From contig JAKBXD010000124.1 in assembly GCA_021840785.1 (NCBI GenBank), positions 1-5,864 on the forward strand: a stretch of DNA of 5,864 nucleotides, read 5' to 3'. Shown here in pieces: positions 1 through 5,606 of this stretch (position 1 is the first letter of the stretch; every line of letters begins with the position of its first letter). The position numbers were made by a program, and so were the translations under genes. A model generated the notes under the pieces. That model made no database searches and was not told where the DNA came from. It worked only from the letters and a program-made list of their open reading frames with translations. The stretch is from Pseudomonadota bacterium (GTDB lineage: Bacteria; Pseudomonadota; Gammaproteobacteria; Acidithiobacillales; Acidithiobacillaceae).

Positions 1-1
1 C

Positions 2-193
2 CATCCTGCGCGTTTCCCCGCAACACTGCCAGAGTTCTTTATTAAGTTTCTGACAGATGGCAATGATATCGTCCTGGATCCATTCGCTGGCTCAAACACA
101 ACCGGACGCGTAGCCGAGACTCTTGGACGCCGCTGGTTAGCAATCGAGACCATCCAGGAATACCTCGATGGGAGTAAATTTAGGTTTGAATAA
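2..193 (+). CDS. DNA methyltransferase (beta class, probably N4-cytosine or N6-adenine), C-terminal 63 residues
   Basis: This is the 3' end of a DNA-modification methyltransferase that uses S-adenosylmethionine to methylate an exocyclic amino group in DNA. The visible 63 residues begin with HPARFP (motif X). They continue with [27 protein letters not shown], whose [10 protein letters not shown] is motif I, the SAM-binding loop, and then [12 protein letters not shown]. Motif X followed by motif I at the C-terminus is the order of beta-class enzymes, in which the catalytic DPPY/SPPY motif lies earlier and so is outside the window. A GSNTTG loop is also found in M.PvuII-type N4-cytosine enzymes, so N4-cytosine is a reasonable guess but not proven. 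The stop TAA is at 191-193. Whether a restriction partner or other defence genes lie to the left cannot be seen. The gene is intact as far as visible. Confidence 0.93.
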   Translation, partial: HPARFPATLPEFFIKFLTDGNDIVLDPFAGSNTTGRVAETLGRRWLAIETIQEYLDGSKFRFE

Positions 194-197
194 ACAA

Positions 198-227
198 GGG
201 CGGCGCCGCCCGGGCGCCTCATTTTTT
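198..227 (+). terminator. Probable Rho-independent terminator after the methyltransferase
   Basis: Four bases after the methyltransferase stop there is a perfect 14-bp palindrome, GGGCGGCGCCGCCC (198-211). An alternative hairpin pairs GGCGC (202-206) with GCGCC (214-218) around a 7-nt loop. Six consecutive T residues follow at 222-227. Position, GC-rich stem and T-run fit an intrinsic terminator. The short stem and the three-base gap before the T-run keep confidence moderate. Confidence 0.55.
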
Positions 228-364
228 GCCGCTACCGGGGTGACGCTCGTCATTATGGGGGGTCTCGGGTGGCTGCAATCGCCCGGTGGTCCGGGTCCGA
301 ATTATGGGGGTATTTTAGCGCGGTTTTCTTCGGAATGCCTCACGCGAGAACAGGCCATGGGGCA

Positions 365-1699
365 CTATTTATCATCTCCCCTAACTCGAATGTGAATCTC
401 GCCCGTTATTGGCTCTGGTATCTCATCGGCAGATATACGGTATTGGATGGAGAACGAGCCAACATTCTGCTGTCCAATAAAACGCATCACGAAAGCCTCT
501 AGTGGCTCCCTGGCGCCATGTTGCAGTCTACCCAATCTGAACCGGACGGATTGACCGTCGGAAGCAATGTTGGCGTCTCCTTCATGGGGTATTCGCATGG
601 ATCCCAGCCGATGTGCTGCGTTCCCCGTTTTTAGGCCAGCTAACGACATGCCGTGAAAAAGGTTGACGCCAAGGATATCGTCTCCAGGGGTTGGTCGTGG
701 TGGCGGCTTTGGGGCAGATGGTTCCTGCGGAGCATCATCGACAGTCGCGACCTTGACATCTTCGGGGAAGGTGAGCGTAAGCCGGATGCAAGTAGCTGGA
801 GCCGTTCCGGTATTGGCGATTACAACCCCAATCTGAACGCTCAATCGCCTTTGTTCTTGATAGTTCTCCAAATCCCGCAAATATTTCTCGTACCCGCCAT
901 AATAGTTGTTAAGGGCCTCATCGTAGTCCTTTACCCGATCTGCGGAAATGGCCAAAAGCTTTTGCCAGCGCGCCCAGCCTGCGACCATCGGCGCGCTTTG
1001 GAGAATTAACGCCGCAGCACTATCTTCCGCGGGTTTGGCTAACGGATGGCCCCTCTTAATTTCTTCCAATGAAGGAACGCCAAGATCCCGCCGCCCTTCT
1101 ATGCATACCTCTTGAAATGGGGCTCCATCGGGAAAGGTTACCGACAATTTTGGGATGCGATTCTTGAGTTTCGTGTTCTCAGCACGAAGCGTCTTGTTCT
1201 CTTGTTCAATAGGGTCCAGTTCAGTAGGTCGTCTCAGGCTGTCCGGCAACCACAGAACGTCAATCTGGCGAAATTTTAGCTTACCCTTAACCCCAATGTC
1301 GCCGGTTGCAACATAGACGGGATCTCCCAGACCCGCCATATAATCCAAAACGCTAGCAATCAGATGGTCGTCGGAAATATCTCGCGACAGATTGTGGACT
1401 GCGAAATCGATTTGAGGCTCATGGGGCAAAAAGAGCCATTGCACGCCTGCCAGAACGGTCTTCTCGGGATCCTCCATGAAACCATCCAACCATTTCACAA
1501 ACGCGCCAGCGCGCTCCCGCAGAATGCGTGATGGGTTATGGACCTTTTGCCTTTCAAGCTCACGCAATAGGATAGGGGCCGCCACGAGATTCACTGTGTG
1601 GGAGCCTGTTAGATTGCACCAATCAATCTGGTCAGGTCGCTGGAAGTGCAGGGGAATATTTGTGTCAATAAAGACATGCGCAGTGTGGTCGCTTGGCAT
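365..1699 (-). CDS. PIN-domain nuclease with coiled coil and C-terminal beta-rich domain
   Basis: Predicted 444-residue cytoplasmic protein whose N-terminal third is a PIN-like metal-dependent RNase domain. Its acidic residues are visible in order: HVFIDTN (Asp12), LLRELERQ (Glu47), ISDDHLIA (Asp110/Asp111) and ATGDIG (Asp134). Residues 164-182 (EQENKTLRAENTKLKNR) form a short coiled coil. The rest is a separate region: a helical part around YEKYLRDLENYQEQ, then LSVQIGVVIANTGTAPATCIRLTLTFP, which reads like an Ig-like beta sandwich, then a Pro-rich linker. The ORF is open upstream to a GTG at 1771, but the ATG at 1699 is chosen because GGAGG lies 7 nt before it. No antitoxin gene is adjacent upstream on this strand, so a classical VapBC pair is not supported. 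The gene converges on the methyltransferase. Similar multi-domain PIN proteins occur in accessory regions. The RNA target is unknown, and a defence or stress RNase role is inference. Confidence 0.85.
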   Translation of the reverse strand: MPSDHTAHVFIDTNIPLHFQRPDQIDWCNLTGSHTVNLVAAPILLRELERQKVHNPSRILRERAGAFVKWLDGFMEDPEKTVLAGVQWLFLPHEPQIDFAVHNLSRDISDDHLIASVLDYMAGLGDPVYVATGDIGVKGKLKFRQIDVLWLPDSLRRPTELDPIEQENKTLRAENTKLKNRIPKLSVTFPDGAPFQEVCIEGRRDLGVPSLEEIKRGHPLAKPAEDSAAALILQSAPMVAGWARWQKLLAISADRVKDYDEALNNYYGGYEKYLRDLENYQEQRRLSVQIGVVIANTGTAPATCIRLTLTFPEDVKVATVDDAPQEPSAPKPPPRPTPGDDILGVNLFHGMSLAGLKTGNAAHRLGSMRIPHEGDANIASDGQSVRFRLGRLQHGAREPLEAFVMRFIGQQNVGSFSIQYRISADEIPEPITGEIHIRVRGDDK

Positions 1700-1706
1700 C
1701 CGCCGA

Positions 1707-1711
1707 CCTCC
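1707..1711 (-). promoter_or_regulatory. Ribosome binding site fixing the PIN gene start
   Basis: On the minus strand GGGAGG stands 7 nt before the ATG at 1699. No comparable site precedes the GTG at 1771, so the 24 extra upstream codons are probably untranslated leader. Confidence 0.7.
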
Positions 1712-1777
1712 CGGTGCGGAGTTTAGGGTGAATGAACCATACGCTAGGCGGACATCGCCCTGCAATAGCACGATGCC

Positions 1778-1792
1778 CCCCGTTTTCCGGGG
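1778..1792. other. Short GC hairpin between the divergent PIN gene and small ORF
   Basis: CCCCG, a TTTTC loop and CGGGG form a 5-bp perfect stem. Read on the plus strand it is followed by TTGGTTTTG, which is terminator-like, but no plus-strand gene ends just upstream. It may be a leftover terminator from a lost gene or part of the leader of the divergent genes. Function is not shown. Confidence 0.35.
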
Positions 1793-1821
1793 TTGGTTTT
1801 GTCTGCGCCCCCTTTTAGAAT
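1793..1821 (+). promoter_or_regulatory. Weak candidate promoter for the 64-codon ORF
   Basis: TTGGTT (1793-1798) and TAGAAT (1816-1821) are separated by 17 bp. The -10 matches the sigma70 consensus at 5 of 6 positions, the -35 only at 3 of 6. Transcription would begin at about 1828, on the ATG itself, so the mRNA would be leaderless. That agrees with the lack of a Shine-Dalgarno sequence there. This is an inference from spacing only. Confidence 0.25.
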
Positions 1822-1827
1822 ACCGTC

Positions 1828-2022
1828 ATGGGCAACGACCTCATGCTCTATAAGGATGTGACCACGGGAGCCGCCTATGTACTTTCCTCCCGCGACCACC
1901 GCGGGGTCACCCTCCGTGACCTGGACTCCGAGCCGGGAGATCCGGATGGCGTGATTGTGGTTAGTGAATGGGGGCTCTGGGACGCGGTCCAATCGGGGCT
2001 CTGGGAACGGCTATCCATTTAA
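1828..2022 (+). CDS. Small hypothetical protein, 64 residues
   Basis: Not recognised. It is a short acidic protein (LYKDVTTGAAYVLSSRDHRG, then LDSEPGDPDGVIVV) with three Trp near the C-terminus and no signal peptide or membrane segment. About 72% of codons end in G or C, which looks like coding sequence in a GC-rich genome. No Shine-Dalgarno is visible before the ATG, so translation would have to be leaderless or weak. An overlapping minus-strand ORF of 82 codons exists but has no better support. The 3' end overlaps by a few bases the first readable residues of the integrase remnant in another frame, so the end of this ORF may be a junction product, with the original protein having been longer. 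Real gene status is uncertain. Confidence 0.42.
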   Translation: MGNDLMLYKDVTTGAAYVLSSRDHRGVTLRDLDSEPGDPDGVIVVSEWGLWDAVQSGLWERLSI

Positions 2023-2194
2023 TCTTCCATGACCTGCGCCATGGGGCGACCTCGCCACCGTAGATCTGGGCGACCTCCAGGAGGCACGGGAGTCCGTCAC
2101 CGACGATGCGGCGATCACGCGGCATAAGACCCTGCAGATGCTCAAGCGGTACACGCATTTAAGGGCCGAGGGTCTGGTGGGGAGGTTCGGATGA
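2016..2194 (+). pseudogene. Tyrosine recombinase (phage-type integrase), decayed C-terminal remnant
   Basis: Two reading frames together encode the end of a tyrosine recombinase. From 2016 one frame reads HLIFHDLRHGATS, containing the HxxR box (HDLRH), and stops at TAG 2061. A neighbouring frame from 2060 continues VDLGDLQEARES, then RHKTLQMLKRYTHLRAEGLV and GRFG, ending at TGA 2192-2194. HKTLQMLKRYTHLRAE is the box II segment carrying the second catalytic His and the nucleophilic Tyr of RYTH. The usual Gly before HKT is replaced by Arg. The frameshift, the in-frame stop and the absence of the first two-thirds of the protein mean it cannot be active. It marks an old integration boundary. The tail resembles a second remnant at 3356-3401 on the far side of the next gene. 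Confidence 0.85.
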
Positions 2195-2303
2195 CCGGTT
2201 TCTGTGGCCACCTAAATACTGACCTGATATGCTCTCTGCTAATGTCGTTTATATTCGCAAAGCCGGCAAATAGAGACGCAATCAGGATTGGTCCAGGGAA
2301 AAT

Positions 2304-3305
2304 ATGTCGATCGAACTTAACGACATCGCGGGGCTCAGTAAGCCTCTAACAAAACTCATTGAGGTCGTTTCCGGCGGCATCGGTACGCTCTACCTCCCCA
2401 CAAAAATCCGCCAAGAGGCAAAGGCGCGGGCAGATGCTGAGCAGATCGCTGCTCTCGGCAAAATCGAAACCACCAATAAGGCTCGGGATCTTCAGTTACA
2501 CGCGGAACTGAAACACATAGAACAACTGGTATCAGATCGACCGGACCTTGCGGAGCGGGCGCGGATGCGGATTTTGACGCGAGAGATAGAGGGGTATGCC
2601 AATCTGGAAGCCGTTGCTGATTATGCGGCCCAGGAATTGCCAGAAAACGTTTCCCCAAATCCTCTCGACGCCGACTGGCGTCGGAAGTTTTTTCTGGAAG
2701 CTGAAAACGTCTGCGATACCGATATGCAATTGTTGTGGGGTAAGATTCTGGCGGGTGAAGTCGCCGCACCTGGCACCTTTAGCTTACGAACATTAGATAC
2801 CCTTCGCCAGTTATCCCGGGCAGAAGCTGAGGTTTTTCAGGGAGCGTGTGCCCTTGCAATGGCAGACGGGTGGATCGCACAGCCTTCTAGTGATCTCAAT
2901 ACAGCGCTAAAACCGTTCGGTCTATCATTCGAGACAATTCTGATGTTACGAGATTCTGGTTTATTGATCACCGATAACGCGGAAAAGCAATTCGGGTTTC
3001 TGGATAGTGTCGTCGCAGGAGCGGTACGAAGTGCTGATTCGGAAAAGCAGATCTCGGTTATGTTAAAGAATAATGGAGTTATTATTCAGGTATCGTCGCC
3101 GACGAACCGCTTTGCAATTCCGGCCCTTCTCTTCACGAAGGCCGGGAGGGAGTTACAGCGACTGATTGCCGATGCAGAAAACCCGGCTTATCTAAATGCC
3201 CTGGGACAAGCATTACGCCAGCGTGGGATTGTAGCAAAGCGCGGATCTGCGAGCCCAACCGCGGATCCAAGCGTGTCGGTCGTAACATTTGTGCAGGATC
3301 TCTAA
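2304..3305 (+). CDS. DUF2806 domain-containing protein
   Basis: Predicted 333-residue soluble protein of the DUF2806 family, whose biochemical role is not established. Landmarks are GGIGTLYLPTKIRQEAKARAD (residues 24-44), a charged helical stretch to about residue 110, then ELPENVSPNPLDADWRRKFF (111-130) and the strongest family signature, DTDMQLLWGKILAGEV followed by PGTFSLRTLDTLRQLS (139-171). The C-terminal half is a helical and beta region ending in a short low-complexity tail. No catalytic motif, membrane helix or nucleotide-binding loop is evident. AGGGA stands 4 nt before the ATG, a modest ribosome site. The gene stands alone between two integrase remnants, with a YfbU-family gene 122 bp downstream, so it looks like cargo brought by a mobile element. 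DUF2806 proteins are often seen in accessory DNA. A defence role is only a suggestion from context. Confidence 0.88.
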   Translation: MSIELNDIAGLSKPLTKLIEVVSGGIGTLYLPTKIRQEAKARADAEQIAALGKIETTNKARDLQLHAELKHIEQLVSDRPDLAERARMRILTREIEGYANLEAVADYAAQELPENVSPNPLDADWRRKFFLEAENVCDTDMQLLWGKILAGEVAAPGTFSLRTLDTLRQLSRAEAEVFQGACALAMADGWIAQPSSDLNTALKPFGLSFETILMLRDSGLLITDNAEKQFGFLDSVVAGAVRSADSEKQISVMLKNNGVIIQVSSPTNRFAIPALLFTKAGRELQRLIADAENPAYLNALGQALRQRGIVAKRGSASPTADPSVSVVTFVQDL

Positions 3306-3355
3306 TCTTAATCTCTTAAGAGCGGATCGACAGTCCTTCATGTGGATCCGTAAAT

Positions 3356-3401
3356 CATCTGGCACCCGCCACCCGAGGATCTGGTGGGGCGGTTGGGGTA
3401 G
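3356..3401 (+). pseudogene. Second integrase C-terminal scar
   Basis: From 3356 the sequence reads HLAPAT, a common ending of the RYxHLAP segment of tyrosine recombinases. After a one-base shift it reads EDLVGRLG and stops at TAG 3399-3401. The last 24 coding bases (3375-3398) match the tail of the first remnant (2168-2191, EGLVGRFG) at 20 of 24 positions. The catalytic His and Tyr are gone, so only the extreme 3' end survives. Together the two tails bracket the DUF2806 gene. A chance match is possible for so short a piece, but the same family tail with a stop at the same place, twice in 1.2 kb, argues against it. Confidence 0.55.
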
Positions 3402-3427
3402 TATATGAACATCCTTGGGGAAAATGT

Positions 3428-3937
3428 ATGAAAATCGAACTCACAGACACAGAACGCTTTGCGTTAGCGCTTCAGTATGAAATTCTGGATGCTCTTAAGC
3501 CGGGCTCTGGATATGCCGATATCGCAGAGAGTCTCAGGAACGGCCACAAATGGATTTACGATATGATATTCGAGCCGCTCTACGAAAATCTCTCCGAAGA
3601 ATCTACAAATCACGTTCTAGAAATCATCGAATTATTTGACAACCTGAACGTGAGCGTTGATCACCTTGAGGGAAAGACAAAGATCAGTAAAGAGCAGGTT
3701 CAATTTCCGGGCTTCGACGGGAACCATGAGACCGCCCTTCTCGGATTTGCGGAAGACCTACTTAAACATCATCGTTATGAGTCTGTCTTGGCGAACCGCG
3801 ACCTTAATTCACACTCACAAACAACGGAGGTGTATAAGCGCATGCTTGCCCGTTGGCATGGCCTTGGCTCTCCTACCGCACCCATGAGTGAGGAGCACAT
3901 TCAGGCTATCCTAGATGCACGAAGGTACCCTCGATAA
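3428..3937 (+). CDS. YfbU family protein
   Basis: A 169-residue protein matching the E. coli YfbU family in length (about 164) and layout. The N-terminus MKIELTDTERFALALQYEIL corresponds to the ERxxLxxQY opening. KWIYDMIFEPLYENLSEE follows, then VLEIIELFDNLNVSVDHL, matching the EIIDIMEMYxxLxVS block, then VQFPGFDGNHETALLGFAEDLL (the FxGFDxxxE block). The end is YKRMLARWHGLGSPTAPMSEEHIQAIL, matching the YxRMLxxWH and LSxxEIxxII end. Family function is not established; YfbU has been linked to growth inhibition when overproduced, which is general knowledge and not tested here. GGGG 7 nt before the ATG is the only ribosome-site candidate. The start context GGGGAAAATGTATG resembles that of the DUF2806 gene. 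It may be co-transcribed with DUF2806 or carried as separate cargo behind the second integrase scar. Confidence 0.9.
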   Translation: MKIELTDTERFALALQYEILDALKPGSGYADIAESLRNGHKWIYDMIFEPLYENLSEESTNHVLEIIELFDNLNVSVDHLEGKTKISKEQVQFPGFDGNHETALLGFAEDLLKHHRYESVLANRDLNSHSQTTEVYKRMLARWHGLGSPTAPMSEEHIQAILDARRYPR

Positions 3938-4016
3938 GTAAGGTCTGACGGTGGAGAAACATTCCGTATCGGGCCTCGTGGATGGGGCCCCGCACACCGC
4001 CGGGCCATGGAGGAGG

Positions 4017-4655
4017 TTACCCTCTTCCGCGCTCCTCAAGGCGCGCCATGGCGACCGCCGCCTGTTGTTCGGCCGCAACCCGCGCCGCACGCTCGGTTTC
4101 CAGCGCCTCCCGCGCGGCGGACAGATCCGCCTCTAAGCGCGGCATAACCTCTAGCCGAAGCGCCGCCTTGGCAACCTCGACCCGCGCCTCCTCGGCGGTC
4201 CGGCGCTCCCGCGCGGCTTCTTCACGGGCGCCGGCCAGTTCCGCCGCCAGCGTCGCGGCCCGGCCCTCGGCGGCGGCCTTCTGTTCGGCTAGGGCCGCCA
4301 TCTGCGCGGCCAGATCCTCGATCTCCTTGGCCTGGCGCTCGTTCTCGGCGGCCAAATCCGCAGCAGCCTGCCGGGCCTCCGCAAGCTCTGCGACCAGGGG
4401 AGCCTTGGCCTGCGCGACCTCGGCACCCAGATGGTCAAGGATGGCGCGCGCCAGGCTGGGCGGAATGGCGACTTCATGGGTGGCTGGGCGCCCCTGGGCC
4501 TCCCGCCATGACTGAAGCATCCTGCTGATTGTGCCCATTGATCCTCCGCCAATCTTTTCCCGCACAGCTCGCAGGGTAGGCACCCCGCCGCCGGACCTGA
4601 TGCTCTCAGCTGCTGCCTCGACCTGCTCCCGACTGATGCTCGCTTCGCGCCCCAT
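4017..4655 (-). CDS. KfrA-like plasmid DNA-binding protein (KfrA N-terminal domain plus long coiled coil)
   Basis: A 212-residue protein with the KfrA N-terminal DNA-binding domain (residues about 6-60): ISREQVEAAAESIRSGGGVP, then TLRAVREKIGGGSMGTISRMLQSW, a helix-turn-helix. Residues about 80-208 are an Ala/Glu/Arg-rich uninterrupted alpha-helical coiled coil, with no further domain. KfrA of RK2 is a DNA-binding autorepressor with a long coiled coil, linked to plasmid stability and partition. This copy is shorter than the 308-residue RK2 protein, mostly in the coil. ATG at 4655 is supported by AGGAGG 8 nt upstream (4664-4669). It has its own promoter and a repeat array at 4674-4708 that is probably its operator. 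The two minus-strand genes upstream are separated by a hairpin. Codon use is much more GC-rich than in the DUF2806 and YfbU genes, so it probably belongs to the backbone rather than the cargo. Confidence 0.92.
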   Translation of the reverse strand: MGREASISREQVEAAAESIRSGGGVPTLRAVREKIGGGSMGTISRMLQSWREAQGRPATHEVAIPPSLARAILDHLGAEVAQAKAPLVAELAEARQAAADLAAENERQAKEIEDLAAQMAALAEQKAAAEGRAATLAAELAGAREEAARERRTAEEARVEVAKAALRLEVMPRLEADLSAAREALETERAARVAAEQQAAVAMARLEERGRG

Positions 4656-4673
4656 GTGTGTGGCCTCCTGATG

Positions 4674-4708
4674 TGGTACGATATGGTATATATGATACGA
4701 TATGATAC
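4674..4708. promoter_or_regulatory. Four-copy TGRTAY operator array, probable KfrA-type autoregulatory site
   Basis: On the plus strand four hexamers fit TGRTAY: TGGTAC (4674), TGGTAT (4684), TGATAC (4693) and TGATAC (4703). They start 10, 9 and 10 bp apart, about one helical turn each, and are separated by GATA, ATA and GATA. At a larger scale this is two 16-bp direct repeats 19 bp apart (4674-4689 and 4693-4708) that agree at 13 of 16 bases. The array covers the -10 box, part of the spacer and the expected start site of the kfrA-like gene, as expected for a repressor site. Which protein binds is inferred from KfrA autoregulation. Confidence 0.7.
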
Positions 4709-4720
4709 AAAATAAGTCAA
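4692..4720 (-). promoter_or_regulatory. Sigma70-type promoter of the kfrA-like gene
   Basis: Read on the minus strand, TTGACT (4715-4720) and TATCAT (4692-4697) are separated by exactly 17 bp. Both match the consensus at 5 of 6 positions. Transcription would start near 4685, giving about a 30-nt leader carrying the AGGAGG site. The -10 box overlaps one copy of the repeat array. Confidence 0.75.
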
Positions 4721-4845
4721 GGATAGTGGGCTGTTTTTGTATCCATCGACGAGTAGGTGCCGATCTTCAACCCCGGACGCCCACCTAACCCGCCCTCTCC
4801 GCGCGGTTTTGACTTGCGTTTTCGCTTATGCGGCCCAGCACTTGA

Positions 4846-4868
4846 GCCGGGCGCTGGAGGCGCCCGGC
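4846..4868 (-). terminator. Strong hairpin after the 68-codon gene, possible terminator
   Basis: GCCGGGCGC (4846-4854) and GCGCCCGGC (4860-4868) form a perfect 9-bp GC stem around a 5-nt loop, 10 bp after the stop of the upstream minus-strand gene. No T-run follows on either strand, so it is not a classical intrinsic terminator. It could assist Rho-dependent ending or protect the 3' end of the message. The stretch from here to the kfrA-like promoter (4721-4845) shows no gene. Confidence 0.45.
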
Positions 4869-4878
4869 CCCGTCAGCG

Positions 4879-5085
4879 TCATCTTTGGGCGTCTATGTCC
4901 GTGTTGGTCTCCGGATCCGGCACTATCACTACGGGCACCATCGTGACGCCCTGACCACCATCCGTCCGATATGTCAGCATGGCCCGCACGCGCCGACCGT
5001 CGACAACAATCCAGCCCTTAAAGTCTGGCGACATACGCTGCCACCGGCTCCGCGTTACGGCCATGGGTATGGGTTCGGTCTTCAT
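4879..5085 (-). CDS. Small hypothetical protein, 68 residues, coupled to the DUF2958-like gene
   Basis: Not recognised. It is a short basic-then-acidic soluble protein with a likely small beta fold around FKGWIVVDGRRVRAMLTYRT and VTMVPVVIVPDPE. There is no signal peptide, membrane helix or metal motif. Its ATG overlaps the TGA of the upstream gene as ATGA (5082-5085), and AAGGGGG lies a few bases before it. This is typical of translational coupling, so the two are very probably one operon. This spacing is the main reason to believe the gene. A strong hairpin follows the stop by about 10 bp. Confidence 0.65.
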   Translation of the reverse strand: MKTEPIPMAVTRSRWQRMSPDFKGWIVVDGRRVRAMLTYRTDGGQGVTMVPVVIVPDPETNTDIDAQR

Positions 5086-5606
5086 GCGGCCCCCTTGATC
5101 TCAGCGAGAGTCTTTGCGACCCAATACAGGTCCAGTTCGGCCCCGGCACTGACAATCTCGCGGATGCTGATATATCCAAGTTCGCGCGCGTGCATGCACG
5201 CCAACCCGAAGGCCTGCACCGTGCCGTCACCCTGGCGGTCCTTCTCTGTGATGAAAAAATCGAAGGCCGGTGTGTAGTAGTGCAGGAAGGCAACCGCCTT
5301 GAGGCCCTGGCCGTCGGTCTCATAGGTCTTGGGCATGGCCGCGATGCGTGCCGCCCAGTCCTGGACCATCTGCCGGAAGTGCGCCTTTTCCTCGCCCTGG
5401 CGGCACAGATCCCACAGCACCTGCATTTGCGACCGACTGATAAACGGCTTGAGCGCCAAAAGGGCGCTGGCGGCTTCTGACATGGGGATTAAACCCCCCT
5501 GCGGATTGTGAGCCCTGAACCCTCGACCTGGCTTCTGGCGTCCTGCTTGCGGCTGTTCGTATTCATATTGTGGCTCCTGTTTGTGTGGTCCTGCGTCTTG
5601 CGTCAC
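5082..5606 (-). CDS. DUF2958-like plasmid protein (start uncertain)
   Basis: Up to 174 residues. The second half carries a recognisable block: MPKTYETDGQGLKAVAFLHYYTP, FDFFITEKD, QAFGLACMHARELGYISIREI, then ELDLYW and TLAEIK. This resembles the DUF2958 pattern (xxTPxxxWYITExD, AFGL, ELGYxSLxEL, ERDLYW), found in plasmid and ICE genes of unknown function. No catalytic residues are known. Three starts compete: GTG 5606 with GAGGG 6 nt before it; ATG 5483 (133 residues, MSEAASALLALKPFI) with AGGGGGG 10 nt before it; and a well-placed ATG at 5566 in another frame. The stretch between GTG and ATG 5483 has weaker codon bias but includes GFRAHNPQGGLIP, which joins smoothly to the conserved part, so the longer form is listed. 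It overlaps the 68-codon gene by ATGA and is probably the first gene of that operon. Confidence 0.78.
   Translation of the reverse strand: MTQDAGPHKQEPQYEYEQPQAGRQKPGRGFRAHNPQGGLIPMSEAASALLALKPFISRSQMQVLWDLCRQGEEKAHFRQMVQDWAARIAAMPKTYETDGQGLKAVAFLHYYTPAFDFFITEKDRQGDGTVQAFGLACMHARELGYISIREIVSAGAELDLYWVAKTLAEIKGAA
5489..5566 (-). CDS. Possible 25-codon leader ORF, or displaced N-terminus of the DUF2958-like gene
   Basis: ATG at 5566 is preceded by ACAGGAGCCACAAT, a better ribosome site than either in-frame start of the DUF2958-like gene. Its frame reads MNTNSRKQDARSQVEGSG and ends at TAA 5489-5491, 5 nt before the ATG at 5483. Either it is a short leader peptide coupled to the 5483 start, or a one-base indel has separated the true N-terminus from the body of the DUF2958-like protein. 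The sequence alone cannot decide. Confidence 0.3.
   Translation of the reverse strand: MNTNSRKQDARSQVEGSGLTIRRGV

Noticed and set aside
252..310. ATTATGGGGG occurs twice, at 252 and 301, as a direct repeat.
   Set aside because: Only 10 bp in a G-rich stretch, with no further copies or context that would give it a role.
168..395. Plus-strand ORF of 75 codons overlapping the methyltransferase end.
   Set aside because: It runs through the terminator hairpin and T-run, has no family features, and converges on the PIN gene end.
1697..1771. GTG at 1771 as start of the PIN protein, adding 24 residues.
   Set aside because: No ribosome site precedes it, while ATG 1699 has GGAGG at the right distance and begins just before the PIN fold.
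1744..1992. Minus-strand ORF of 82 codons opposite the 64-codon ORF.
   Set aside because: No ribosome site, no recognisable sequence, overlaps the PIN leader; looks like a shadow of the plus frame.
3313..3322. Perfect palindrome CTCTTAAGAG just after the DUF2806 gene.
   Set aside because: Too short, without a T-run or loop; not a terminator and not repeated elsewhere.
3982..4515. Plus-strand ORF of 177 codons rich in Ala, Ser and Arg.
   Set aside because: It is the antisense of the repetitive coiled-coil codons of the kfrA-like gene, which has a promoter, ribosome site and family domain.
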